A stretch of 64,000 nt of DNA from Legionella_C sp048541585 (GCF_048541585.1 NZ_CP183303.1:496001-560000); one strand, 5' to 3'. Counted from the first letter of the stretch, positions 18,334 to 27,691 are shown. The notes: generated by a model not told the origin, from the letters alone. Numbers and translations are program-made.

Positions 18334-19182
18334 ATGGAGTTAAAAACACTTAGCCTTTTAATTGTTTTACTTGTTGCGATTGGTAGTGCTTTTTGGAACA
18401 TTAATGTTAAAAAGTCTAATGATCAAATGATATTTGTAACATTGATGGTTATTCCACAATTTATTATTGCGCTACCCCTAGCGCTACTAAGGCCCGCTAT
18501 TACTTTGCAAAGTTTTTACTATATCCTTGCGAGTGCTATAGTGCAGACAGGATATATACTTTTTCTAAGCAATTCTTATAGACATGGTTTAATAAATAGA
18601 GTGTACCCTCTAGCTATTGGCATACCTCCTTTATTATCTTTATTTTTTTGGCATTTTATTTTAAAAAATCCTTTATCCTTAATGGCAGATTTAGGGGTAG
18701 TGTTACTTTCTATTGGTATTATAAGTTTTACCTTTGCCAAAAGAGATAAGGAAGCTATTAGTACTTTAGGAATTATTTACGCTTTGGCAACTACTATTTT
18801 TATCTTTTTATATTCATTAATTGATACATTTGGTGTACGTCAGGCACCTAATATTATTGCCTATATAAGTTGGCTTTTTACTATTAAGGCATTAATTTTA
18901 TTTATTCCTATTTTTATCCTCTATAGATTACGCCTTTTTAAAGAAATGAGGCAGAATAATAGTTATATTTTAGCTGGTTTATTAGCTGGAATAGGCTATG
19001 CGGTAGCTATTTGGGCATTTGCTTATACGAAAACATCATCAGTACTTGCGCTTCGGGCGACGTCTATTATATTTGTCTTCCTTTTTTCTATTTTCTATCT
19101 TAAAGAACCTGGCTCGTTGAAAATTTTTTTATTAACCTTAATTGACGCTTTTGGTGTTTTCCTTATTTTAACAGGAGAGTAG
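18334..19182 (+). CDS. EamA/DMT-family membrane transporter
   Basis: About ten hydrophobic helices in 282 residues with the two-fold repeat of EamA transporters; the segment after helix 9 ends ALRATSIIFVFLFSIFYLKE, typical of the family's second domain. It is an inner-membrane metabolite exporter of unknown substrate. The ATG at 18334 follows AAGGAAGG; a TTG three bases earlier is too close to that site. Confidence 0.83.
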   Translation: MELKTLSLLIVLLVAIGSAFWNINVKKSNDQMIFVTLMVIPQFIIALPLALLRPAITLQSFYYILASAIVQTGYILFLSNSYRHGLINRVYPLAIGIPPLLSLFFWHFILKNPLSLMADLGVVLLSIGIISFTFAKRDKEAISTLGIIYALATTIFIFLYSLIDTFGVRQAPNIIAYISWLFTIKALILFIPIFILYRLRLFKEMRQNNSYILAGLLAGIGYAVAIWAFAYTKTSSVLALRATSIIFVFLFSIFYLKEPGSLKIFLLTLIDAFGVFLILTGE

Positions 19183-19193
19183 AGCATAGGAAC

Positions 19194-19577
19194 TTAATGT
19201 TCTGTTTTCTTATTGCATAATTTTTTATATTCTTTTTCTAAAATTTTTAATTCTTCATCATCTAATTTATCTAAATCAATAGAAAAGTTATTAGCTTTAT
19301 GGTTGGATTTAATTAGTTCATTTAATTTTAAATTTAAGATTTTAGTATCTCTGTTTTGTGTGTGTTGAATTAAAAAAACCATTAAAAAAGTAAGAATACT
19401 TGTTCCAGTATTAACTACTAATTGCCAAGTATCAGAATAGTGAAAGATAGGTCCTGTAATAGTCCAGACAACAATTGATAATAACGCAATTAAGAAAGTC
19501 CAAGGGCTGCCTGCAGCATCACAGGTAATAGCAGCAAATCTATTAAATCCGTGACTTAAACCTTCCTTTTTTTTCAT
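19194..19577 (-). CDS. Low-affinity iron permease-like small membrane protein
   Basis: The 127-residue protein has GFNRFAAITCDAAGSPWTFL, then two membrane helices (LIALLSIVVWTITGPIF and LVVNTGTSILTFLMVFLIQ) and the tail QHTQNRDTKILNLKLNELI. This is the bacterial family related to fungal low-affinity iron permease Fet4 (PF04120). Transport activity in bacteria is not well established. AAGGAA precedes the ATG. It is convergent with the EamA gene. Confidence 0.85.
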   Translation of the reverse strand: MKKKEGLSHGFNRFAAITCDAAGSPWTFLIALLSIVVWTITGPIFHYSDTWQLVVNTGTSILTFLMVFLIQHTQNRDTKILNLKLNELIKSNHKANNFSIDLDKLDDEELKILEKEYKKLCNKKTEH

Positions 19578-19703
19578 GGTACTTTCCTTATTAGTTTTAA
19601 AAAATTATTGCATTTAAAGAAACTATTTTAACGCAAATTACTAGAAATTAGGTAATTTAAGTTAATAAGCAGGTTAATTTTCTCTTTATTTATAAAATCA
19701 ACT

Positions 19704-19713
19704 CTATACTTAA
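19704..19713 (+). promoter_or_regulatory. Consensus RpoS-type -10 upstream of the PRC-barrel gene
   Basis: CTATACTTAA, preceded by T, is a perfect sigma-S extended -10. It lies about 120 bases before the PRC-barrel ATG, implying a long leader of just over 110 bases. PRC-barrel proteins of this type are often stationary-phase genes, which fits. Confidence 0.5.
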
Positions 19714-19833
19714 ATAGCTGTGTGCAAATGGAATACCTACTAGGTTATTGCTATGCTTTTATATGCAGCTATTGATGTTAAATATAAAAAGGTTAAATAA
19801 CCTTATAAAATTATTTATTACAAGGAGAGTAAG

Positions 19834-20181
19834 ATGGAAAATCATTCAGAAAATATTGTTAGAACAGCTGATGTTCTTGGTAAAGAAGTTAAATCGCCTA
19901 ATTTAGAAGATTTAGGCACAATAGAAGAAATTGTGCTTGATAAAATCAGTGGCCAAGCACGCTATGTTGTTTTATCATTTGGCGGTTTTATGGGGTTTGG
20001 CGATGAATATTTTGCATTTCCTTGGAAAAGTATTAGCTATAATGAAGCAGAAGAATGCTTTATTTTAAATATTGATAAAGACAAATTAAATAAAGATCAA
20101 GGTTTTGATAAAAATCATTGGCCTGATATGAGTCAGTGGGGTAATGCTGGCAATCTTGGCGGTCGTGGTTCATATATGTAA
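19834..20181 (+). CDS. PRC-barrel domain protein
   Basis: Residues 10-90 form a PRC-barrel: VLGKEVKSPNLEDLGTIEEI, then ARYVVLSFGGFMGFGDEYFA and FPWKSISYNEAEECF. The C-terminal tail is Gly- and Trp-rich (HWPDMSQWGNAGNLGGRGSY). PRC-barrels bind RNA or proteins (RimM, photosynthetic H subunit); stand-alone ones like this are linked to stress. AAGGAG is 8 bases before ATG. A hairpin follows. Confidence 0.88.
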   Translation: MENHSENIVRTADVLGKEVKSPNLEDLGTIEEIVLDKISGQARYVVLSFGGFMGFGDEYFAFPWKSISYNEAEECFILNIDKDKLNKDQGFDKNHWPDMSQWGNAGNLGGRGSYM

Positions 20182-20190
20182 AATAAAAAA

Positions 20191-20219
20191 GTAAGGAGCC
20201 TCATCAGAGGCCGCCTTAC
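20191..20219. terminator. Hairpin between convergent PRC-barrel and alcohol dehydrogenase genes
   Basis: GTAAGG-A-GCCTC, a four-base loop, then GAGGC-CGC-CTTAC form a bulged stem. On the plus strand it is followed by TCTTTAA, on the minus strand by a T-rich TTTTTTATTTT stretch, so it can serve both genes. Confidence 0.65.
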
Positions 20220-20229
20220 TCTTTAACTA

Positions 20230-21450
20230 TTATTCATGTAAATGCAGGGCAACTTTTATCCAACCTGCTTCGCGTTTGTCAAATTGTTCATAAGCATCTA
20301 ATACGTTACAAATATCAACTTTTTGGGTTAAAACAGTTAAAGGATCAATCCGTTTATCTTCAATTAAGGCGAGTAATTGCGGTATATAAGCTCGATGTGG
20401 ACAGTTCCCCATGACAATCTTTAAATTTTTATTCATTGCCTCACCAATAGGATAGACTTTAAAGTTTGGTGGATAAACGCCAACAATAGAAATCGTACCA
20501 CATTTAGCAGCCAGTTGTACGCCTTCTCTTAAAGCATAGCTAGGCGCATTACCTGGTACCCAATGTTCATTTTGGCTTAACGCATTGGGGGCAAGTTGCA
20601 TTAATTCTTTTTCAAATTCTGCTTGCTGTTGTCTTGCTTTTTTGGCAGCTGGCCCATGTTTAGGCGCAAAGGCATCAATACCTACTGCATCAATTACTAC
20701 ATCAGCTAACGTACCATTCGTTAAATCTTCTATAACTTCAACAGGGTCTTCTTTATTAAAATTAATACATTCAGCACCTTGTAAGCGTGCCATTTCTAAA
20801 CGAGAGGGAATAGCATCAATAGCAAAAATTCGTGAAACACCACGTAACTTACTACTGGCAATTGCAAATTGTCCAACTGGCCCACAACCTAAAACAACAA
20901 CAACGTCTCCTTGTTTAGCTTGGGCATTATCTACTGCAAAGTAGGCAGTTGGAAAAATATCAGATACTAAAATCGCTTGATCATCTGAAATCGTATCAGA
21001 TAATTTAATTAAATTATTATTAGCAAATGGAACACGAACATATTCTGCCTGACACCCATTAAATGGACCCGTGGTTTTAGGGCCACCATAAAAAGCGGTT
21101 CCTGCTGCAGGCCCGTTAGGGTTGGCAACATCACACTGAGAATAACAGCCTTTACGGCACATAACACAATAGCCACAAGCAATCGTTGAAGGGATAACTA
21201 CGCGATCACCTTCTTTTAAATTTCTAACCCCGCTTCCTATCGCTTCAACAATACCAACTGCTTCATGTCCTAATACAGTACCAGACTTCATAGGGCCCAT
21301 AGTGCCTCGAATAAAATGCAAGTCAGTGCCGCAAATAGCTGAAGTTGTGACTTTAACTAGTGCATCGTATTGATCTTCTATGCGTGGTTTTTTTATTTCT
21401 TCTAAGCGAATATCACCAATGTCATGAAATACAAGTGCCTTCATTGCCAT
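20230..21450 (-). CDS. Zinc-dependent alcohol/formaldehyde dehydrogenase family protein
   Basis: This is an MDR oxidoreductase of about 406 residues. It has catalytic-zinc ligands in CGTDLHFIRG and GHEAVG, the four-cysteine structural zinc loop (CGYCVMCRKGCYSQC) and the NAD-binding GCGPVGQF. The long insert near residues 260-300 and the overall length resemble glutathione-independent formaldehyde dehydrogenases. Substrate unproven. ATG 21450 lies 5 bases after AGGAGG; a GTG at 21453 is less likely. Confidence 0.9.
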   Translation of the reverse strand: MAMKALVFHDIGDIRLEEIKKPRIEDQYDALVKVTTSAICGTDLHFIRGTMGPMKSGTVLGHEAVGIVEAIGSGVRNLKEGDRVVIPSTIACGYCVMCRKGCYSQCDVANPNGPAAGTAFYGGPKTTGPFNGCQAEYVRVPFANNNLIKLSDTISDDQAILVSDIFPTAYFAVDNAQAKQGDVVVVLGCGPVGQFAIASSKLRGVSRIFAIDAIPSRLEMARLQGAECINFNKEDPVEVIEDLTNGTLADVVIDAVGIDAFAPKHGPAAKKARQQQAEFEKELMQLAPNALSQNEHWVPGNAPSYALREGVQLAAKCGTISIVGVYPPNFKVYPIGEAMNKNLKIVMGNCPHRAYIPQLLALIEDKRIDPLTVLTQKVDICNVLDAYEQFDKREAGWIKVALHLHE

Positions 21451-21590
21451 CACAACCTCCTTTTAATGATTTAGCCTTTACCTAATTTAAATACTTATAC
21501 TGCTAATACTAGTCTACTGTGGGTTTTACGTCCTATATCCAGTTAATTTGCGCTTATTTTTAGTTGAAATATAAACCATAGTGTATTTTG

Positions 21591-21623
21591 CTTAATCTTC
21601 CCTTAAGGAAAGGGCTATATAAT
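21591..21623 (+). promoter_or_regulatory. PmrA box and -10 of the 985-aa effector candidate
   Basis: CTTAAT-CTTCC-CTTAAG at 21591-21607 matches the PmrA consensus YTTAAK-N5-YTTAAK exactly. A TATAAT hexamer lies at 21618-21623, so the second half-site covers the -35 region, as in activated PmrA promoters. In L. pneumophila PmrA controls many Dot/Icm effector genes. The coding start is about 50 bases downstream. Confidence 0.65.
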
Positions 21624-21675
21624 CGCACCCTTAAGCATTTCTCAGTAAAAACTTCGTAAAATTAGGTGTATTCCA

Positions 21676-24633
21676 ATGACTATAAGTGTTAGAGAAGCCT
21701 TTCAACAATCACAAGAAGCCCAAGCACAGGAAGTTGCTGCTAAAGCAGCTTATGCCGGGTATATGACACGTTATGATGCTTGGTTGAAAAATTACCAACA
21801 ACAAGTTAGTGAACACTTCAAGCAAATATTAGGTATTGAGATAACCGCTACAGCAAATGACCCAGATAAATATACTAATGCGTTAACTGCACTAGAATTA
21901 GCCTCTTCTAAAGAAGGTGATAAATATATTAATGCCTTAGAAATATTAGGTATTGAGATAACTCCTGCAGCCAATGACTCAGGTACTACAGCAAATGCCT
22001 CAGATAAATATTCTGATGCGTTAGCAGTGTTGAACTTACGCCAACCTGCTGATAAAGACAAATATCATGCCTTAGAAATATTAAGTGAAAAAGCTAATCA
22101 GCGACAAACATTTCTTATAAAGGCTAAAGCTGCATTAACTCAATATCAGCAAATTCTTAATGATAATAAAAGTATTTATATTCCTACTGCTAAAATTCCT
22201 AAAGAAGAATTAAAACGTTACCTAGAAGTTGATAAGAATTTTAATTCTAAATGGCTTGATGACTATTATGAGCGGGCGAAAGCTACTGAAGAAAGCAATT
22301 GGACTTGGTTAAAGGAACAGTTCTCATATCGTACAACTGTCTTTTCAACTACGGAAGCTGATGAAGATTGGAGTGAAATAGCCGAGCTTGTTAACGATAA
22401 ATTAAAACAAGTTTCTGCAGAGCTTGCAGTAGAGATGGATGGAAAACCTGTTACTTATTCTGGCTCTGATAAACTACCAGAGGATAATTTATATGCACTG
22501 CAGCGGCCATATCAAACTGTTAAAAAGATAAAAGCTTTAGAAAAATTAGAAGCTCTTGAAAAAGAAGAAAATGCAGCAATGACTAAATGGAAAAAAGATA
22601 GGCTTCCTTTAAAACAAAGATTGGCTAAAGCTACTTTTTGTGTGAAATTGGCCGAGGCTAATCACAAGCAAGCAATACTTGCAGATAAATTAGCTACTTT
22701 AGAGCCTAAGTACACAGAAATTGTAGATAAAGTAGCTCAAGATTTAAATGTTGTAGTTAATGCAACTATTCATGGCAATCAAGCGATAGATAATTTTAAA
22801 CAAGCAAAACATGATTTAGAAACAATTGATTTTGAGCGAGCATTTACCAATAGCACTAGTTATAAAGAGTTAAGTTGTGCGGAATTAGAGCAGAATGTGG
22901 TTTGGCAATTTAAAGCACTAGAGAAACTCTGGCAGCAAGAGATTGAACTCCTTGCAAGTAAGATTAGTAAGATTAGTAAAATTGCTACTATGCCTGATAA
23001 TTTACAACAATTAAAACAAGCGGCGCAAAATGATTTTTCGGCACTTAATGAGCAAAAGCTAAAAATAGAGGCAACAAAGAGTCAAGTCAAAAAATTTACC
23101 ACAGTTTTACAGCGCCTTACTTGGATACAATTAGAAATTTTATCGTTAAAGAAGCAATTAGAATCCTTACCAAGTGAAGATAAAAATGCAAGACTTAAAT
23201 CATTTGCACTTATTGATGAACAACTTGCAAAAGTCCAATTACGTCTTAATCAGTTAGAAGAAAATGAAGCGTCAAGCTTGCAAAATTCAGTTGTCAAAAC
23301 CAAGTTTGCTGAAGTTAAATCTGTGGTTGCAGAATGTAAGCAAGTAAAATTGAGCTGCATTAGGGCAACAGTTGAGCCGCTTGTAACTCAATACGAACAA
23401 TTATTTGATAAATGCCAACATCTTGCTACAGAAAATATTACGAGACTTGCTCCACGCTTTGAATTAGGTCGAGCTATTCATCAATTAAATGAATATGCTA
23501 AACTATGGCTTGAAAAAGCTAATATTGCAGTAGTTGAAAGTGAAGAAGTTGATCAATCTTTAACAGATATACTCACTAATATTAAAGACTTACAGCAGCG
23601 TCTTCAAGAATTCAAGCACCAGTGGAATCAAGATGCAGAAGAAAACGTAAACTTCTTAAGTCAGCTCACTTTAGAAGTTGAGGCTGAGTATGATAGCTTA
23701 ATTCTAAGTTATGCTAAACTTCCACCTCGTGATCCTAAAAGCCGGTTCTATGAAAATGAGGAAAGGCTAGAATTCTATAGAAATATTATGAAATTTGAGC
23801 AAAGTATTTTGCTTGAAAAATTTAAGAAGAAGCAATCTGAAGAGGTCGTTTCACAGATTAATAATGTTAAGAAAGCGCAAGTTTTGCAACTCATTTTTGA
23901 TGAGATAAAGGAAGGTTATCAAAGTTTGGTTGAGAGGTATAATCAATATACTCTGCCTCAGTATAAATTCCATACTAAAGATAGAAAGCAACTTTATGAA
24001 GATATTGTTGCCTTTGAAAACAGTGAATTATTTAAATTGTTTTCAAAGACTAGCGCTTCTCCTGTTAATTCAGCACTGGAAGCGTCTATTCATCAATGGC
24101 AAGAACAAATTCACAAATGGCAACAACAGCTTAATGGCGATAAATTAGTTGATAAGCCCTTAAATGTAACATCGAGTCTGTTTAAGCCTGTTAGTTTAGA
24201 TGAAAAAAATATATTTCAGGAGGCAAGGAATAATCTTGGTGAAACTTACATTGGTACAGCAAATGAACCTGGTTACTTTGATAGCTATTTAGTACAAAGA
24301 CATCAAGCTTTCTGGTTTAGAGATTTTATAGGCTCAATCGCTGCAAGCGTTCTCAGCTGCTTTGGTTGGAAAAGCGAACAAGCACAGCGGGAAGAGTATA
24401 TCAATCATTTGAAGCAAAGTTATCAGGCTTATCAAGAGGATGCGACCCAGTATGATAAGTTAATCTCTTTAGTTAACCAGGGGCTACAACAATTTAAACC
24501 TAGGGTTAATGCAGATACAGTGGGTTATGACAAAACACTAAATGCTTATTTAAAAGCATTTAAAGGTGAGTTAAAAACTATACAAGCTCAAAATAATTTT
24601 GATGAGCCTGTAAAGCTTGAAGTACCACTATAA
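21676..24633 (+). CDS. Large coiled-coil protein, candidate Dot/Icm effector (985 aa)
   Basis: I recognise no enzymatic domain. The protein is mostly long amphipathic helices and coiled coils (about 280-820), rich in Glu, Lys, Leu and Gln. Residues 50-140 hold imperfect tandem repeats built on ALEILGIEIT and DKYxxAL. Near 880-905 is a short hydrophobic patch (DFIGSIAASVLSCFGW) that might touch membrane. There is no signal peptide. A PmrA box upstream, great length and no family outside Legionella-like genomes that I recall make it a likely effector. It ends in a strong hairpin. Confidence 0.8.
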   Translation: MTISVREAFQQSQEAQAQEVAAKAAYAGYMTRYDAWLKNYQQQVSEHFKQILGIEITATANDPDKYTNALTALELASSKEGDKYINALEILGIEITPAANDSGTTANASDKYSDALAVLNLRQPADKDKYHALEILSEKANQRQTFLIKAKAALTQYQQILNDNKSIYIPTAKIPKEELKRYLEVDKNFNSKWLDDYYERAKATEESNWTWLKEQFSYRTTVFSTTEADEDWSEIAELVNDKLKQVSAELAVEMDGKPVTYSGSDKLPEDNLYALQRPYQTVKKIKALEKLEALEKEENAAMTKWKKDRLPLKQRLAKATFCVKLAEANHKQAILADKLATLEPKYTEIVDKVAQDLNVVVNATIHGNQAIDNFKQAKHDLETIDFERAFTNSTSYKELSCAELEQNVVWQFKALEKLWQQEIELLASKISKISKIATMPDNLQQLKQAAQNDFSALNEQKLKIEATKSQVKKFTTVLQRLTWIQLEILSLKKQLESLPSEDKNARLKSFALIDEQLAKVQLRLNQLEENEASSLQNSVVKTKFAEVKSVVAECKQVKLSCIRATVEPLVTQYEQLFDKCQHLATENITRLAPRFELGRAIHQLNEYAKLWLEKANIAVVESEEVDQSLTDILTNIKDLQQRLQEFKHQWNQDAEENVNFLSQLTLEVEAEYDSLILSYAKLPPRDPKSRFYENEERLEFYRNIMKFEQSILLEKFKKKQSEEVVSQINNVKKAQVLQLIFDEIKEGYQSLVERYNQYTLPQYKFHTKDRKQLYEDIVAFENSELFKLFSKTSASPVNSALEASIHQWQEQIHKWQQQLNGDKLVDKPLNVTSSLFKPVSLDEKNIFQEARNNLGETYIGTANEPGYFDSYLVQRHQAFWFRDFIGSIAASVLSCFGWKSEQAQREEYINHLKQSYQAYQEDATQYDKLISLVNQGLQQFKPRVNADTVGYDKTLNAYLKAFKGELKTIQAQNNFDEPVKLEVPL

Positions 24634-24662
24634 TCTAGAAATTATACTGGTATAATTGACCG

Positions 24663-24700
24663 AAACTAACGTAATAGCTTATTGAGTATTACGTTAGTTT
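24663..24700 (+). terminator. Terminator of the 985-aa effector candidate gene
   Basis: AAACTAACGTAATA and its exact reverse complement flank a 10-base loop, giving a 14-bp perfect stem 30 bases after the stop. Its AT-rich 3' arm ends in TTT. Confidence 0.7.
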
Positions 24701-24721
24701 AGCTGAGAGTTCATTATACAT

Positions 24722-24858
24722 AGCCTCTCCGCCATTAAAAACATTTCTTAAAGAGTTATCTAATTCGGCACTGTTTGTTCGCAGGATCCAGTAAGCTAGT
24801 TAAATCGCTGGATCCTGTGGCCAAGCCACAAGACGTAGGCTAAATGGAGAGAGGCTTT
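24722..24858. repeat. Intergenic inverted-repeat element with GGATCCAG palindromes
   Basis: The outer arms AGCCTCTCCGCCATT (near 24722) and AATGGAGAGAGGCT (ending near 24858) are inverted. Between them are CAGGATCCAG (24782-24791) and CTGGATCCTG (24808-24817), a perfect 10-bp inverted pair, and a CTGTGG-CCAAG-CCACAA hairpin. The same GGATCCAG/paired-stem motif recurs at 16545, 31190 and 59150. It is non-coding. Confidence 0.6.
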
Positions 24859-24938
24859 TGAATTTAAACTCTAAATTAGGTAGCTATTCATTTGTTAATA
24901 CTTTATTTTAATAAATCGCCAATTTCATTATTAACCTT

Positions 24939-25328
24939 ATGTTTACGCATGTTCATCATATTGCCATAATTTGCTCTGATTACTTACAATCTAAAGCCTT
25001 TTATACCAATGTTTTAGGTTTAACCGTTATTAAAGAAACCTATAGGGAAGAGCGCCAATCTTATAAGCTAGATTTAGCGTTAAATGGCCAATATATTATT
25101 GAGCTTTTTTCTTTTCCAACGCCACCTAAACGTTTATCAAGACCTGAAGCAACAGGCCTTAGACATTTAGCATTTGCAGTTAATAATTTAGAGCAAGTCA
25201 TTAAAGAATTAGCCCAGAAAGGGATTCTAGCTGAGCCAATTCGTCTCGATGAAATAACCAATAAACAATTTACTTTTATCTTTGATCCAGATAATTTGCC
25301 CATAGAGCTTTATGAACAATCCCTATAA
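24939..25328 (+). CDS. VOC family metalloprotein, YaeR/glyoxalase I-like
   Basis: The 129-residue single-module VOC protein has metal ligands in HVHHIAIICSDY (His), LRHLAFAV (His) and LPIELYEQ (Glu), with the Glu of QYIIELFSF completing the set. The SRPEATGLRHLAFAVNN stretch is the hallmark of the YaeR/SMU1112c subgroup. Likely a lyase or isomerase on a small thiol adduct; the substrate is unknown. Confidence 0.9.
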   Translation: MFTHVHHIAIICSDYLQSKAFYTNVLGLTVIKETYREERQSYKLDLALNGQYIIELFSFPTPPKRLSRPEATGLRHLAFAVNNLEQVIKELAQKGILAEPIRLDEITNKQFTFIFDPDNLPIELYEQSL

Positions 25329-25419
25329 AAAAAGGGATATTAAACCATATCTAAAGTCTTAATCATGATACTCACTAATTTACTGGTATAAGCTCGCTAT
25401 GCATTCTTTTAAGTTATTG

Positions 25420-25869
25420 CTATTGAATACCAATATAGATAGCTATCTCATTAGAACCATTACATTGTTCAAAATCACTTTTAAAATTGCGCTGATAACT
25501 AGTGTGTAGAGTAAAATACTCCCAAATATATTGCCAAGTACTAATGACTACAGCTGGTAACGGGCCTATAGCTTTAAATACTAAATAGTTACCAGCATTA
25601 ATGACAACCTGCTTAGGATAATCTTGCTTTTGATGATTTTTAGCAATACCAACCGTTATGGTATATGCGCCTTGTGTATCGGATTCATAATCGGAGTACA
25701 CACCAAACGTAGGCACCTTATTAGCTAAATTGCTTGCATAAAATTGCTGCCAAAGGTTAGGAATTTTAGCAGTGTTTAGGTTTGTTTCATCACTATTTTT
25801 AGTTTTTACACTAAAGCCTATAACCGTAAAATTGCTAACATATTGTTCGTAAGGTTTAGTAATTAACAT
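25420..25869 (-). CDS. GyrI-like/AraC effector-binding domain protein
   Basis: The 149 residues form the SOUL/GyrI-like small-molecule binding fold without a DNA-binding part: FTVIGFSVKTKN at the start, IPNLWQQFYASN, FGVYSDYESD, YTITVGI and a closing EIAIYIGIQ strand. Such stand-alone proteins sequester ligands or hydrolyse cyclopropanoid compounds. The start lies two bases after the VOC gene stop, so the pair is an operon, with the YafY-type regulator 1.6 kb upstream. Confidence 0.82.
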   Translation of the reverse strand: MLITKPYEQYVSNFTVIGFSVKTKNSDETNLNTAKIPNLWQQFYASNLANKVPTFGVYSDYESDTQGAYTITVGIAKNHQKQDYPKQVVINAGNYLVFKAIGPLPAVVISTWQYIWEYFTLHTSYQRNFKSDFEQCNGSNEIAIYIGIQ

Positions 25870-25871
25870 AA

Positions 25872-26240
25872 TTATTTTCCTAATGATAGTATTCGAAGCC
25901 GGTTACCATTAGGATCTAGGGCAAGAAAAGTATAGCCAAAGGATAATTGATTGGGTGGTTGAATAATAATTGCTCCTTGTTTTTGCCATTGTTGTGCTAA
26001 GGCCTCAACTTGTGTATTGTTTTCTACTGAGAATACTAACTCATTTTGATTATGGTCATCATGGTTATGCTCTACTGATTGAGCATCTTTTAAACCTAAT
26101 CCTAAATCATTTGCTAATTTAAACATTCTAAAAGTAGGTGATGCCTCTTCAGCTTCTAATCCTAATAAATTTTGATAAAAGCGCTCGCTTTTAATTAGGT
26201 TATCAACATACATAACAACGGCAGCAGGTTTAAGTATCAT
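25872..26240 (-). CDS. VOC family (glyoxalase/bleomycin-resistance-like) protein
   Basis: The 122-residue single VOC module starts AAVVMYVDNLIKSERFYQNL, contains an unusual Asp/His-rich loop (SVEHNHDDHNQNELVF) and ends FLALDPNGNRLRIL. Ligand unknown. It is the first gene of a two-gene operon with the GyrI-like gene. A TGACA-N5-TGTCA palindrome lies about 50 bases upstream. Confidence 0.85.
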   Translation of the reverse strand: MILKPAAVVMYVDNLIKSERFYQNLLGLEAEEASPTFRMFKLANDLGLGLKDAQSVEHNHDDHNQNELVFSVENNTQVEALAQQWQKQGAIIIQPPNQLSFGYTFLALDPNGNRLRILSLGK

Positions 26241-26291
26241 CTAAGCCTCCAAAGTAGGTAATTAACTAAGGCTTAGTCTAAAGGTAGTAAG

Positions 26292-26327
26292 TGACAGTTT
26301 TTGTCAGTAGGCTTTGCCAAACTGTCA
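26292..26327 (-). promoter_or_regulatory. Candidate operator of the VOC-GyrI operon
   Basis: TGACAGTTTTTGTCA (26292-26306) is a 5-bp-arm palindrome, and ACTGTCA follows at 26321-26327, about two helical turns from the first half-site. The repeated TGTCA/TGACA words in a divergence-free promoter suggest a dimeric regulator site, possibly for the neighbouring YafY-type protein. Confidence 0.4.
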
Positions 26328-26419
26328 TTGACCGTCAATCTCCGTTAAGTAATTAATACACATTCAAAATAGTTATGAACTTCACGATTAGCAGAGGAGA
26401 GGAAAGCTTAAGAAGAAAT

Positions 26420-27691
26420 TTAATTTTCTAACGATGATTTTGCTGGGCAATTAAACGCGTGTTCTTTATCAAAATAATAACCAATTTCATGAGCTTTTTC
26501 TCGACAAAGTAAAAGACCTGAGGCTTTTTCAGTATAATTCATCTGTAAAGGGTTACAAATCATTGCTCTTATCCGACGAGGACCTGCGCCTGGCATGCCA
26601 GCATGAGCTACTTTTCGATTATCTATTAATAAGATATCGCCTTTTTGCCATAAACAGGATGAATAATATTGTCGCATTAACTGAGCTAATTCCTCTATGT
26701 CTTCGGTATTGAAACTTAAACCAACCCGTTCTTGATTAAAGTTAGGTAAATAATGAGAGGCTTGATAGGTTTTTAATTTATTTAATAACCTATGCCAAGC
26801 TTCTGTAGGTGAATAAATAAAAGAAGCACACGCTACATAACTTTTTTCTAAAATAGTAAATACCCAGGATGGTAGACGCCAAACAAAGCGATGCCAGAAC
26901 CATTCTTTACCCTGGTAATCGTTCATAAAGCATTTTCTTAAAAGCGGATTTAAGGTCACTAGCTCAAAGAGATTAATTTGTAGTGCTTTTTTGCCGGTTA
27001 AAGGGTGCTCAAAGACACTTGGTTTGTACATTAAAATAAAGCGGTTGTGACCTTCACCAATGATTGGTAAATTAAAAGAATGGCAGATATTTTCAACCGC
27101 TTCGTAAGATAGTTGGTAACGAGCGGCTACTTCCGACACTAACCATTTAGCTACGAAAAAAGTACGCTGCTCTAATTTATCTTTTAAATCGTTATTTAAA
27201 AATTGATAAACTTTTTCCATATTAATTAAGCCTGTTTCTCCGCCACGCTTAGAAGGTTTAAAACAACAAAAAGCAAGATAGGTAGGCACATCAGGCGTAT
27301 AATAATTTTCACTATGAAAGCCACCTAAATATAAGGTTCCACCAGTTTTATAGACGGCATTAGTATGTAAAACATAGCGAAGGTTATTAACAGGAATACG
27401 TCCCTCTTCAGACATAAACGCATCAGCGATACCTTTTGATGATTTAATACTTAAAATAGTTTTTTCAAAGGTCTCCTCGTGGGTAATATCAAAGCCACGC
27501 AATAAAATTGCGCCATAACAAGCTAAATCATTTAAGATAGTATCTGTATGTTGTGTCAAAAAGTCTTGTAAAAAAGTTGCTTGTGTTTTCTTCTTAGCCT
27601 CAATCACTAAAGGCATGGTGTTTTCTTGTGAGAGTATTAATCGTTCTTTAGGGTCAAGAAAGCGTGTGATTACATCTGGGTAATTATTCAT
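26420..27691 (-). CDS. TauD/TfdA-family Fe(II)/2-oxoglutarate oxygenase with HxE motif
   Basis: The 423-residue protein has the metal motif GFHSENYYTPDVPTY (His-x-Glu rather than His-x-Asp) at about residue 126, GGETGLINM downstream, and the distal His and Arg in DNRKVAHAGMPGAGPRRI. HxE variants occur among SyrP-like hydroxylases of bound amino acids. The enzyme should hydroxylate or desaturate a small substrate. It stands alone, so the pathway is unclear. It is unrelated in position to the isocyanide cluster. Confidence 0.85.
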   Translation of the reverse strand: MNNYPDVITRFLDPKERLILSQENTMPLVIEAKKKTQATFLQDFLTQHTDTILNDLACYGAILLRGFDITHEETFEKTILSIKSSKGIADAFMSEEGRIPVNNLRYVLHTNAVYKTGGTLYLGGFHSENYYTPDVPTYLAFCCFKPSKRGGETGLINMEKVYQFLNNDLKDKLEQRTFFVAKWLVSEVAARYQLSYEAVENICHSFNLPIIGEGHNRFILMYKPSVFEHPLTGKKALQINLFELVTLNPLLRKCFMNDYQGKEWFWHRFVWRLPSWVFTILEKSYVACASFIYSPTEAWHRLLNKLKTYQASHYLPNFNQERVGLSFNTEDIEELAQLMRQYYSSCLWQKGDILLIDNRKVAHAGMPGAGPRRIRAMICNPLQMNYTEKASGLLLCREKAHEIGYYFDKEHAFNCPAKSSLEN

